Shown here piece by piece: positions 7,133 through 14,304 of a stretch of 33,848 bases of DNA. Source of the DNA: a virus; IMG/VR virus record IMGVR_UViG_3300045950_000063, positions 1 through 33,848 of that record; one strand, written 5' to 3'. The notes under the pieces are model-generated. The model ran no database searches and was not told the origin of the DNA. It saw nothing but the letters and a program-made list of their open reading frames with translations. Position 1 is the first letter of the stretch, and each line of letters starts with the position of its first letter. A program made the translations under genes and the position numbers.

Positions 7133-9358
7133 TTACCAAATATTAAGACCGCCAATCGGCGGTCCCTGCGGTATCACTTGCTCAGCGGTCGCTGCTTCCA
7201 TCGGCGGAACCGGTTCCGCTTGCGGGTGTTCCGCGAGCGGCGGTACCGGGACTTCCTCTGCCGCTGCTGGCCCGGGTACAGTCGGCACCTGTTGCTGCGG
7301 CGGCAGCTGTTGCATCAGTGCCTCCATGTGCAGCCTAATGTGCGCCTCGAACGCCTGGGCCACCTCCGGACTCCGGGCGGCGGTCTCCTCGTAATCCACC
7401 GTGACCCGCGCCCGGTTATGCCGCGCCAGGTGCAGTATATGCTCATCGTATGGAGCCGGCTCCGTCAGCTGTCCCCGGATCAAAGTCGCGTTCTCCCGCT
7501 CGGCGCGGTCAATGTGCAACTGCTCGATGTCGTTATAGTTCTCCCAGTCGCCCAACTCCAGCATCTCGAAGATCCGGGCTCGGCCGTGCGGCGTGATCTG
7601 GCCGGACGCTGGGTCGCGGAACAATTCGGTGTTCAGCAGGTCGAAGATCATCTGGCGGCGCTGATGCAGCGAATCTAAGAGGTTCGCCACGCCCTCCACC
7701 ACGACGTTCTCCGCCTTGATGTCGCTCCCGATCCAGTGGGTAACGGGCAGCAGGTGCTGCTTGCCTACCTGCCGCAAGAGACGCGGGGCCTGGACGTGCT
7801 GCTTGAACATCCGGAGCCAGATTTTGCCGGATTCGACCAGTGCCCGTTTCAGGTTCTCCGCCGTATGCGAAAGCCGGGTGTCGTCCTGCTCAATGGCGAT
7901 ACTCAAAGCAACGCCCGACTTCACGCCGGGCGGGGCCTTGGACTGCCGTGCAATCTCGGACACACCGGAGATAATCGTCAGTTCGTCCAGGAGCGTTCGC
8001 TCCTCGGACTCGAACGCCTGGGGCAGTTGGGGATTATCCATAAACTGGGGGGCGCCGAATCCCCGTCTGTACGGGATCACCGCGCCCGGGGCAGCCGCGT
8101 CCTGCTCAAGCACGTCCGGGTCCACGCTTCCCTCTTCGTAAACCACGGTACCGATCGCGCAGCGGTTCAGGTACTCCGCTTTGCGATTTCTGAGGGCATT
8201 GTACCGGCGCTGCAACGGGATCAGTCGCTGTACCACGCTCCGGCCCCAAAAGCAGCCCGGCCGCCGGATGCACTGTACGCGCTCCATCGGGATGCCGGGT
8301 TTGGCGTCATCGCCCACCTTGTACGGCAGCGGGCCGGCGTGCAGGAGCTTCTTCCCAGCCACGATTATCAGCCGCCCCTCCGAGTACTTCTTGGACGGCT
8401 TCTCCCAGTATTCTTTGACCAGGGTATGGTTTTCGAGCTTAACGACGGCGTAGCTGTGTGCGTCCGCGCCCGCGCCAAAACCGATCCCGCCGGTTCCGGC
8501 GGTCACGCGCTGAATCCGCGCCACTTGCATCTCCTCGGCGGCCACTTCCACGCCCCAGTTGTCCTTGATGGTGTCAATGTGGTACGCCTTGGCGTGAATG
8601 ATGCTCCTGGTGGCCCGGATGCCGTCCTGCCAGGACGATTCGGGAAATATCTCCTGTGGTGGGCAGATCACTGTTTCCATGTCGCCCTCGTGGATCGGTT
8701 CTCCGTCAATTTCCATGCCCATCTCCCGAAAGGCGTTCGCGGCGTCGGCGGGGATCACGTTTTCGCCTTCCGCGCCCATGCCGTTTTCGCCTTCCGCGCC
8801 AAACGTCTCCAGATCCATCCGGTAACCGATGATGCGGCCGGCGTCGGGGTTCCAAACGTATTTAAAGACTACGGTGCCGGTGGATTCCAGCCAGGCCAAA
8901 GCCTCGGCAATCTGGTCCGGCATCCGCATATCCTCGTAAGCCATGTTCAAAATGGCCGTGCTCACCAGGGCCGCGCCCTGGTCGGCCTCGTCGCCCCCGG
9001 GAGAGGGAACACGCACTTTTAAAACCGGCCGCAGTCTTCCCAGGCGGGCCATTCTGGTCTCCACAATTGGCGCGATGTGGTTGAACACTTCGCGCTCCTG
9101 CCACCAGTAAAGCGGCGGCGTATCCATGATCTCGGCGGCCACGGGGTTGATCATGGCGTGTTGGCGCCCCTCGATAAAGGCGATATTCAGCCGCCACTGC
9201 AGCTCGAACGCTTGGCGCTCCCGGAAGCGGCGGTCGAATTCCTTGTCTACGTGGGTGATCAGGTCCTCTTCAAAGTCCACGCCCTCCGCGCCGAAGGGGT
9301 TCTTATCCGCCAACGGCGGGAGGCCGGTTCTAATTTCACCCCGGACTTCTTCCAGCAT
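7133..9358 (-). CDS. Portal protein (large, P22-type)
   Basis: A 741-residue protein, the length of P22-type portals (about 725) rather than HK97 portals (about 420). The N-terminal third holds FRERQAFELQWRLNIAFIEG and a conserved VFNHIAPIVETRMARLGR segment typical of portal wing regions. A long helical stem region (MERVQCIRRPGCFWGRSVVQRL, split here by its loops) precedes a Gln/Pro/Ala-rich C-terminal barrel tail. The ATG has GAGGTG 6 bases upstream and lies 4 bases after the stop of the small membrane gene. The gene carries a 24-base tandem repeat (8759-8800) that encodes GAEGEN twice. Confidence 0.85.
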   Translation of the reverse strand: MLEEVRGEIRTGLPPLADKNPFGAEGVDFEEDLITHVDKEFDRRFRERQAFELQWRLNIAFIEGRQHAMINPVAAEIMDTPPLYWWQEREVFNHIAPIVETRMARLGRLRPVLKVRVPSPGGDEADQGAALVSTAILNMAYEDMRMPDQIAEALAWLESTGTVVFKYVWNPDAGRIIGYRMDLETFGAEGENGMGAEGENVIPADAANAFREMGMEIDGEPIHEGDMETVICPPQEIFPESSWQDGIRATRSIIHAKAYHIDTIKDNWGVEVAAEEMQVARIQRVTAGTGGIGFGAGADAHSYAVVKLENHTLVKEYWEKPSKKYSEGRLIIVAGKKLLHAGPLPYKVGDDAKPGIPMERVQCIRRPGCFWGRSVVQRLIPLQRRYNALRNRKAEYLNRCAIGTVVYEEGSVDPDVLEQDAAAPGAVIPYRRGFGAPQFMDNPQLPQAFESEERTLLDELTIISGVSEIARQSKAPPGVKSGVALSIAIEQDDTRLSHTAENLKRALVESGKIWLRMFKQHVQAPRLLRQVGKQHLLPVTHWIGSDIKAENVVVEGVANLLDSLHQRRQMIFDLLNTELFRDPASGQITPHGRARIFEMLELGDWENYNDIEQLHIDRAERENATLIRGQLTEPAPYDEHILHLARHNRARVTVDYEETAARSPEVAQAFEAHIRLHMEALMQQLPPQQQVPTVPGPAAAEEVPVPPLAEHPQAEPVPPMEAATAEQVIPQGPPIGGLNIW

Positions 9359-9361
9359 TGT

Positions 9362-9589
9362 TTACACCTCGGCTTCCCGGCGCAGTTGTTCGTGCACCCG
9401 GTCTATGGCCTTCTTGATAAAGTTCCGGCTTTGCGGCAGGGGCTCGGTGTTCGCCGCCGCCATGTAGTCGGTCAGATCCTTCGCCATCAGGCGCGTGTAA
9501 AGGTCTTTGCGTTCCAGGTCGTGCCGGTGCTCCCGCCAGGCCAGGAAGGCCAGCAGGGCCAGGATGACGGCCATTAGAGCGTAATCCAT
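9362..9589 (-). CDS. Small single-pass membrane protein
   Basis: A 75-residue protein with one N-terminal hydrophobic segment (residues 3-18, YALMAVILALLAFLAW), then a charged amphipathic helical tail. The predicted topology is one membrane anchor with a cytoplasmic or periplasm-facing helix. It lies between a zinc-finger gene and the portal gene. The ATG is about 10 bases after GGGGG and 3 bases after the previous stop. No holin partner or lysin is next to it, so a lysis role is not supported. Function is unknown. Confidence 0.6.
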   Translation of the reverse strand: MDYALMAVILALLAFLAWREHRHDLERKDLYTRLMAKDLTDYMAAANTEPLPQSRNFIKKAIDRVHEQLRREAEV

Positions 9590-9592
9590 CGG

Positions 9593-10048
9593 CTACAACC
9601 CCCACTCTTCGGGCTTTTTCTTCGAGCAGAAGCGCTGGTGGCTGGACAAGAGTCCGGCGTTCTTAAACTGCTTACCGCAGCCCGGACAGGTCAGTAGCTT
9701 AGGCGTGACCGGCGGAGGTGCCGGCAGGGCATCGGTCGGCAGACCCTGAGGGGCACAAGCGAGCCCCTTTAGTTCATCCGGCAAGAGGTCGATCACCGGC
9801 AGGGCATCGATCGGCAGACCCTGAGGGGCACAAGCGAGCCCCTTTAGTTCATCCGGCAAGAGGTCGATCACCGACCGGGCGCAGTCTTCGCAAATCCGAA
9901 ATCCAATGGAAAGCGGGCCGTCCGGCCGCCCGATAAAGTATTTGGCCCGGCGGTTACAGTTGAAAATGTCGCAGGGCGCCGATGAAAACGGGTTCGGGAA
10001 CAGTTGGGGTCTCGACTTATGCGGGTTATCCTGGTAACTCGGGATCAA
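9593..10048 (-). CDS. Zinc-finger protein with a tandem 25-residue duplication
   Basis: A 151-residue protein. The N-terminal half has a CDIFNCN ... CEDCAR cysteine set and the C-terminus has a CPGCGKQFKNAGLLSSHQRFC finger of the C2HC type. Between them a 25-residue unit starting VIDLLPDELKGLACAPQGLP is present twice with one I/T change. The TTG at 10048 has AAGGAG 9 bases upstream. It follows the large terminase gene. Phage zinc-finger proteins of this size often bind nucleic acid, but no partner is evident. Without the duplication it would be about 126 residues. Confidence 0.7.
   Translation of the reverse strand: MIPSYQDNPHKSRPQLFPNPFSSAPCDIFNCNRRAKYFIGRPDGPLSIGFRICEDCARSVIDLLPDELKGLACAPQGLPIDALPVIDLLPDELKGLACAPQGLPTDALPAPPPVTPKLLTCPGCGKQFKNAGLLSSHQRFCSKKKPEEWGL
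9721..9870. repeat. 75-bp in-frame tandem direct repeat
   Basis: Two copies of a 75-base unit, 9721-9795 and 9796-9870, differ at one position (g at 9735, a at 9810). The unit is 25 codons, so the reading frame of the zinc-finger gene is kept. The near identity points to a recent slippage or unequal crossing-over event. Confidence 0.95.
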
Positions 10049-10068
10049 AGAAAACCACTCCTTCTCGG

Positions 10069-11517
10069 TTAGTACAGCGCCGCCCGGCGCAGATGCGGGT
10101 GGGTTTGCGCCCGGGCCAGTTTTTCCTTGTCTTGGCGGATCAGGCCCTTTTTCGACTCCGGGGCCTTCGCCCGGTCAGTGTGCCAGGCGCAGATCCCGTA
10201 ACTTGAGCTGTCAAACCAGTGATCAATACTGCACTCCGCTACCTTCTCCCGGTCCCGGGGATCGATGACCAATGTCGGTAGGGTCTCGACCAGTTTGCGA
10301 CAGGTGTTGAAGATTTTCAGCCGCGCCGTAGTTTTGCCGGTGTTCTTGTCCTCGGCCCATTTCAGGTATTCGTGGAAGACGGCCTTCCTCACCCGCCGGG
10401 AATTCGGCCCGTGGACCGGCTGGATGAAGCCCCAGGGAATACCGCCCTCCCGGTAGTAGTCAATAATCGATTTCCCATCCTCGGGGTGCTTGTTAAAGGC
10501 GTCCATGCCGGTGACCACAAAGTCGATCTGCTCCCGCACCGACCTCCCGCCCTCGTCCTGCTCCGGCCGGTTTATCTCCAAGCCCTGAATCGACCGGTCG
10601 AACACTTCGCGGCCCTGGTCGGAGTACGCGATACGCTCCGACTGGCCATCCCTGGTGTATTCCCGGTAGCAGTACACATTGCCGTCCTGATCGGCGGCGA
10701 ACCAGTGCCAGGCGAAGGGGTCCGTGTATCCAGGGTCGTTGGCGATCCAACGCCGCCACCAGGACGGGATCGGGAATGGCTGCACCACGTGTATTTCCGT
10801 CCGGAACTCCGGGAACGCTTGGCCGGAGAAGGCGTCCCAGTCGCCGTAGCGAAGCATCCGGTGCTGCTCGGGCGGAAGGTTGCTCAAGAACTGTTTATAC
10901 TGATCCGCGTTAAGATGCGGGTTATCGTCCAGCGTGGCCGGAACAAACCGCCGGGTCGTGCCCGATTCCGGGTCCACATACCGTGTATTCGGCGGAGCCA
11001 CGGTCACGAAGCGGGCACGCACAAAGGCATGTCCGATATTCCCCGGGTTGGTGGCCCCCCGCGCAAAACAGAGCACCCCCGGCTTCGTGGTCCGTAGCCG
11101 AGACAGCATGTACGTGTACTGAAACTCCGTGAAGGCGGTTAACTCATCAAAGCATATGTCTTCAAACGCAGCACTCTGGTACCGATAAACGTCATTGTCT
11201 TTCTCCATGTAGCTGAACATCTGCACTGAGCCGTTCGGGAATACCCAACGGTGGTGCTGCTCTTGATACTTGGCCCCGAATCCGGGGTAAAGCTCTCTTG
11301 AGCGGGCGATCAAAGACATTTCCAGTTCCGGGAACGTCCGCCGCAAGATCAGGCCCTTGCTGCCCGGTATGGCCAATCGGCGAAGCGTGGCAAATAGTAA
11401 CAGACCGTCGCTTTTTCCACCGCCAACGGCGCCGCCGAGGAGCACCTCGTCTTCGGTACACTGCAGAAACTCATCCTGCTTCGGCGTCGGTTCCCAGATG
11501 ACTTTACGCTTTACCAT
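10069..11517 (-). CDS. terL: Large terminase subunit (TerL)
   Basis: A 482-residue packaging motor and headful nuclease. Walker A is GGAVGGGKS (residues 28-36) and Walker B is DICFDEL (about 120-126). The C-terminal RNase H-like nuclease begins near IANDPGYTDP, with further acidic residues in VVTGMDAFNKHPED. It hydrolyses ATP to drive DNA through the portal and cuts the concatemer. The ATG at 11517 has GGGGAG 5 bases upstream. The ORF extends to 11568, but the extra 17 codons have no better site. It is separated from the small subunit by a repeat-rich gap, which is unusual since terS and terL are normally adjacent. Confidence 0.93.
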   Translation of the reverse strand: MVKRKVIWEPTPKQDEFLQCTEDEVLLGGAVGGGKSDGLLLFATLRRLAIPGSKGLILRRTFPELEMSLIARSRELYPGFGAKYQEQHHRWVFPNGSVQMFSYMEKDNDVYRYQSAAFEDICFDELTAFTEFQYTYMLSRLRTTKPGVLCFARGATNPGNIGHAFVRARFVTVAPPNTRYVDPESGTTRRFVPATLDDNPHLNADQYKQFLSNLPPEQHRMLRYGDWDAFSGQAFPEFRTEIHVVQPFPIPSWWRRWIANDPGYTDPFAWHWFAADQDGNVYCYREYTRDGQSERIAYSDQGREVFDRSIQGLEINRPEQDEGGRSVREQIDFVVTGMDAFNKHPEDGKSIIDYYREGGIPWGFIQPVHGPNSRRVRKAVFHEYLKWAEDKNTGKTTARLKIFNTCRKLVETLPTLVIDPRDREKVAECSIDHWFDSSSYGICAWHTDRAKAPESKKGLIRQDKEKLARAQTHPHLRRAALY

Positions 11518-11637
11518 GTCAGCTCCCCTCTCGGTAAATTGAAATTGTGCTTTTTCCACTGCTGACATGCACGATGATTTCCGGCAAAATGTTCCAGAAA
11601 TTAGGATAATTTAAATTTTGCGCGGTCATGCTGAAAG

Positions 11638-11920
11638 AAGTGTCACAAGTGTCACTTTGAGCCCTGTATCCCTTGGTATCACTCGATGACACTTTGTGCG
11701 GCGGTACCGAAAAGGAAGTGTCACAGTGACACTTGTGACACTTCAAAAGCCGTTTTTCCTATAACCCTATTAGAGTAGTATTTTTTTTTATTAAGTCATA
11801 TATAAGTGTCACAAGTGTCATCCGTAACGCGTGCGCTTTGTGCGAGTAAGGCTAGAGGCAATGACAGATGGTCAAAATGAAGTGTCACGAAGTGTCATCA
11901 AGTGTCACACGAAGTGTCAC
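11638..11920. repeat. AAGTGTCAC iteron cluster with AT-rich core (candidate origin or pac region)
   Basis: A non-coding stretch with about twelve copies of AAGTGTCA(C/T) or its complement: tandem pair 11638-11655; 11687-11694; an inverted pair at 11716-11734 forming a perfect 19-base palindrome, followed by a further copy at 11735-11743; tandem pair 11804-11821; and four same-strand copies at 11880, 11890, 11900 and 11912, spaced 10-12 bases (about one helical turn). An AT-rich tract with a run of T lies inside the array at 11760-11805. Iterons plus an AT-rich tract are typical of replicon origins. Position between terS and terL also allows a packaging site. Confidence 0.8.
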
Positions 11921-12265
11921 GGGAACCATCGCCACTTTTACAGGATTGGGAATTGCTGGAATCGGGTTTATTGGGAAATTTTCAGAGAGCGGGTCCCTCT
12001 AATAGCGCGACCACCCCCCGGCCGACGACGCATACCCCCCTGCCCAGCTCTGGGAACGCACGCTGCGCCCTGGTGCCCCTGTATGGCGGCGGCCTACCCT
12101 GTGGTACCGGGAGCGGCGCACCACCATCCCTGGGGCAGCTGAGTGACTGAGATGCACTTGTGTGCCCGGCCACCCAGGCGCAGCCGCGGCGTGGATTGAA
12201 CCGAATGATACTCAATGGGTATTGTGTATCATCAAGAACCTAGTAATGGTGCGGGTTTCCGGGTT
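11921..12265. other. Non-coding gap between terS and the iteron cluster, with one hairpin
   Basis: No convincing gene is seen on either strand. The short open frames here lack ribosome binding sites and have shadow-like Pro/Arg/His composition. An imperfect hairpin lies at 12205-12232: ATGATAC pairs with GTATCAT, then a T:T mismatch, then CAAT pairs with ATTG around GGGT. It sits 34 bases after the terS stop and may end or process that transcript, but no T-run follows it on the minus strand. Confidence 0.5.
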
Positions 12266-12868
12266 TTACTCCAGCTCTGCTGGTAATTCTGGGGACTCTG
12301 ATGACTCAACGTCGACGATCTCGCCCTCGCCGCGGCCGGCGAGGGCACCAAAAACCGCGCTGGGCAGGGCCGATCTAACCTGGATGTGAACTGTAAGATC
12401 CGTTTTGACTGACAATTGATCTCGCTTGCCCCAGCGATCCGGGAATTTGCGCTCAAGGCGCCACGCGCTCGCGGTCCACTCCCGAGCCGCATGGCGCTTG
12501 ATATTTTCAACGTCCTCCGCCTCCGCCCTTGCCATTGCTCTTTTTACGGCAACAGCAAAGCGCGAAAACCGATTATCCACCCCCTCCTGGTACTCTTTTA
12601 TCCCTCTTCTGACCCAATCTCTAGCAAGCACTGGAGAAACGCCAGCAAGTTGCGCCGCCGTCTCCATGTAATTCCCGGACTCTAGGGCATCTACGATGAT
12701 TTTATGCACATCTGGAGTGAGCCGGCTGGGCCTATGTGCCGGCCTCCCGCTGGGCCGCTTTGTGTCTCCGTTTGGGTACCGTTCGACGGGTCTCCCGTGC
12801 TCATCTACCAGTCGGTGATTCACCGGCATCCCTGGCACGGGCTCTGCCACATTCTTACTCACCGCCAT
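12266..12868 (-). CDS. terS: Small terminase subunit (TerS)
   Basis: A 200-residue protein. The N-terminal part is basic and holds the motif KRPSGRPAHRPSRLTPDVHK, followed by a helix-turn-helix (IIVDALESGNYMETAAQLAG, then VSPVLARDWVRRG), the DNA-recognition domain of small terminases. A helical oligomerisation region (VENIKRHAAREWTASAWRLERKF) and an acidic tail that would contact TerL follow. The ATG at 12868 follows a G-rich run (GGGGGTGGGGGA). The open frame begins at 12994, but those codons read through the intergenic region and are unlikely to be used. TerS selects phage DNA for packaging. Confidence 0.85.
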   Translation of the reverse strand: MAVSKNVAEPVPGMPVNHRLVDEHGRPVERYPNGDTKRPSGRPAHRPSRLTPDVHKIIVDALESGNYMETAAQLAGVSPVLARDWVRRGIKEYQEGVDNRFSRFAVAVKRAMARAEAEDVENIKRHAAREWTASAWRLERKFPDRWGKRDQLSVKTDLTVHIQVRSALPSAVFGALAGRGEGEIVDVESSESPELPAELE

Positions 12869-13049
12869 TCCCCCACCCCCAAAATTTATTTTTCCGGCGA
12901 ACGGTCGAAAATCACCGGTGAACAGTCGTTTTAGCCAGCGAACGCCCTTGACGGGCTGCCTGGCGGCGTGAGGCAATAGGTCAAGCACGACCAACCACGA
13001 CCAACCAAGGCCCGCCGGGAGCCGATCCCGGCAGAAAGGAGCGATACCG
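12869..13049. promoter_or_regulatory. Divergent intergenic region between terS and the plus-strand cassette
   Basis: Starts of terS (leftward) and of the plus-strand cassette (rightward) face away from each other here, so promoters for both are expected. A tandem CACGACCAAC repeat occurs twice at about 12986-13005, and TCACCGGTGA forms a short palindrome near 12920. A TTGACG is present near 12953 on the plus strand but no convincing -10 box follows at 16-18 bases. No promoter can be assigned firmly. Confidence 0.4.
13014..13041 (+). promoter_or_regulatory. Hairpin-SD element 1
   Basis: GCCGGGA (13014-13020) pairs with TCCCGGC (13026-13032) around GCCGA. AGAAAGGAG, the ribosome binding site, follows at once. 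The element precedes the ATG at 13050 and is one of five copies in this cassette; the stem bases differ between copies but remain paired. Confidence 0.85.
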
Positions 13050-13289
13050 ATGAAAAGAACCTATGTAAAGAGCTACCGCGAGGAAACCACCGAGATCGCC
13101 GCCGAGCGAGCGGCACAGATCAGCGAGAAGTTTATCGCCGAAGTTGAGCGCCTGCTGAAGTCCGGAGCCGTTAATCTCGAATTCCACAACCGGAGCATGT
13201 TGTATGGCGTAGCCCTGGAGAATCTGGCAGATGCCTTCCTGCGCGGCGAGCGCAAGACCAAGGAATACCGGAATCTGAAACGCTTCTAA
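13050..13289 (+). CDS. Small helical protein, first gene of the accessory cassette
   Basis: A 79-residue, highly charged and predominantly helical protein (EETTEIAAERAAQISEKFIA) ending in a basic tail. No named family is recognised. It is preceded by hairpin-SD element 1 with AAAGGAG 8 bases before the ATG. It is the first gene in a seven-gene plus-strand operon that runs against the surrounding late and early operons. First small genes in such cassettes are often regulators, but no helix-turn-helix is obvious here. Confidence 0.7.
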   Translation: MKRTYVKSYREETTEIAAERAAQISEKFIAEVERLLKSGAVNLEFHNRSMLYGVALENLADAFLRGERKTKEYRNLKRF

Positions 13290-13300
13290 CCACCAGGCCC

Positions 13301-13330
13301 GCCCGGAGCCGCAATCCGGGCAGAAAGGGG
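13301..13330 (+). promoter_or_regulatory. Hairpin-SD element 2
   Basis: GCCCGGA (13301-13307) pairs with TCCGGGC (13315-13321), loop of 7. Compared with element 1 the third and fourth stem pairs are changed on both sides (covariation). AGAAAGGGG follows directly and precedes the ATG at 13335. Confidence 0.85.
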
Positions 13331-13334
13331 AAAA

Positions 13335-13877
13335 ATGCAAGTAACCCTCAATACCCGGGTCCCGATCGAGATTGCCAAAGCTTTGGATAACTACGCCCAA
13401 GCAAGCGGCAAAAGCAAGGCGGCGATCGTAGCCGCAGCCCTGCAAAAGTATTTGGCCCGGCACAAACTGCCGGAGAAGGAGGCTCCCAAAATGTTTAAGG
13501 CTATCATTGCTGATGGTGCCGCCCGCAAGGAAGGACGCGACCCCAACCACGATGGGGAATATCTCACCCTTTACTGGAATCCCGCGAAGCAGGAATTTAA
13601 TCGCCCGCAGTGGATACTACAACATAATGCGGGAGTTTGTGCCACCTGCTACCAGGATTACGAGGAAACCTGCGCTGAAAACAACTTTGGCCTCACAGAG
13701 TACACCGAGGCAGAAATGGATGCAGCTATTGCCGAAGCGAAACAGATTCAGTATGAGATTTATGAGATCATTCGCGGCAGCGGCAGCGGCGACCCGATCG
13801 ACCCCGAGCGGATGGGCAACGAAGCGCAGGACTTGGCTGTTCAGTGGGGTTGGTTTTCTCCGCTCCAAGAGATCTAG
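13335..13877 (+). CDS. Ribbon-helix-helix protein with a large C-terminal domain
   Basis: A 180-residue protein. Residues 1-45 match the ribbon-helix-helix (Arc/MetJ/CopG) pattern: a short beta strand (MQVTLNTRVPIEIAKALDNY) and two helices with the turn SGKSKAAIVAAALQKYLARH. Such domains bind DNA as dimers, often at tandem short repeats. The remaining 135 residues are unknown and carry three cysteines (VCATCYQDYEETC). Preceded by hairpin-SD element 2. It may regulate the cassette, or bind one of the short repeat arrays in this genome; that is inference. Confidence 0.7.
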   Translation: MQVTLNTRVPIEIAKALDNYAQASGKSKAAIVAAALQKYLARHKLPEKEAPKMFKAIIADGAARKEGRDPNHDGEYLTLYWNPAKQEFNRPQWILQHNAGVCATCYQDYEETCAENNFGLTEYTEAEMDAAIAEAKQIQYEIYEIIRGSGSGDPIDPERMGNEAQDLAVQWGWFSPLQEI

Positions 13878-13896
13878 CCGCTCCTGGTCACGGCCC

Positions 13897-13928
13897 GCCG
13901 GGCGGCCTAAAGCCCGGCAGAAGGAGGG
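13897..13928 (+). promoter_or_regulatory. Hairpin-SD element 3
   Basis: GCCGGGC (13897-13903) pairs with GCCCGGC (13912-13918), loop of 8. The last stem pair is C-G where elements 1 and 4 have A-T. AGAAGGAGGGG follows and precedes the ATG at 13937. Confidence 0.85.
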
Positions 13929-13936
13929 GAAGAAAA

Positions 13937-14080
13937 ATGCCGAGCATCGCCGGAAGCTGGTTCTACGTTGTGAAAGGCTGTACGTTGTATGTCTACAATC
14001 GCGGACAGCTCGTACAGCAAATCAAATACGGTAGCGCGGAGGCTGCCGAGGACGCAGCTACCCGCTACGCCAGCCCCTAA
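13937..14080 (+). CDS. Small unknown protein (47 residues)
   Basis: A 47-residue protein starting MPSIAGSWFYVVKGCTLYVY. It is a compact beta-rich N-terminus with a short Ala-rich helix at the end (AEAAEDAATRYASP). The ATG at 13937 has AGGAGGGG 7-8 bases upstream and hairpin-SD element 3 before that. A longer in-frame opening from 13844 overlaps the previous gene and lacks a site. Pattern resembles small KTSC-like or beta-strand-helix domains, without a firm assignment. Confidence 0.65.
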   Translation: MPSIAGSWFYVVKGCTLYVYNRGQLVQQIKYGSAEAAEDAATRYASP

Positions 14081-14087
14081 AAGGCCC

Positions 14088-14118
14088 GCCGGGAGCCTGA
14101 TCCCGGCAGAAAGGGGAG
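14088..14118 (+). promoter_or_regulatory. Hairpin-SD element 4
   Basis: GCCGGGA (14088-14094) pairs with TCCCGGC (14101-14107), loop GCCTGA. AGAAAGGGGAGGA follows and precedes the ATG at 14125. Confidence 0.85.
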
Positions 14119-14124
14119 GATAAA

Positions 14125-14304
14125 ATGACAATCAGTTATTTTCTCAGCGATGGCCACCCGACCTGGATCGGGGCCAACACGGTTAAGCTTAACGCCAAGA
14201 CCGAAGAAGGTGCACGAAGAGAGGCCAAAAAAAAGGAACACCTCTTCGACAAACCGCCGACGTTGTTTTTCCATGCGGGCGACCGCTGGAGCGAAATCAA
14301 GTGA
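14125..14304 (+). CDS. Small unknown protein coupled to the AcrVA2-like gene
   Basis: A 59-residue protein starting MTISYFLSDGHPTWIGANTV and ending HAGDRWSEIK, with a Lys/Arg/Glu-rich helical centre. It follows hairpin-SD element 4 and a strong AAAGGGGAGGA site. Its stop overlaps the GTG of the AcrVA2-like gene by four bases (GTGA), so translation of the two is coupled. Function is unknown; genes in this position in anti-CRISPR operons are often further anti-defence proteins. Confidence 0.65.
   Translation: MTISYFLSDGHPTWIGANTVKLNAKTEEGARREAKKKEHLFDKPPTLFFHAGDRWSEIK

Noticed and set aside
7736-9022. 428-codon open frame on the plus strand
   Set aside because: It lies antisense to the whole portal gene in GC-rich DNA and has no ribosome binding site, family pattern or neighbouring plus-strand genes.
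11519-11746. 75-codon minus-strand open frame upstream of terL
   Set aside because: Its first part is a translation of the AAGTGTCAC repeats (KCHKCHCDTSF type), and the rest has no gene-like features.
11638-11920. CRISPR array
   Set aside because: The repeat unit is only 9 bases, occurs in both orientations and has irregular spacing with no spacer-sized intervals.
12180-12215. Possible tRNA T-arm on the minus strand (GGTTCAATCC)
   Set aside because: The flanking bases do not pair as a T-stem and no acceptor or anticodon arm can be drawn.
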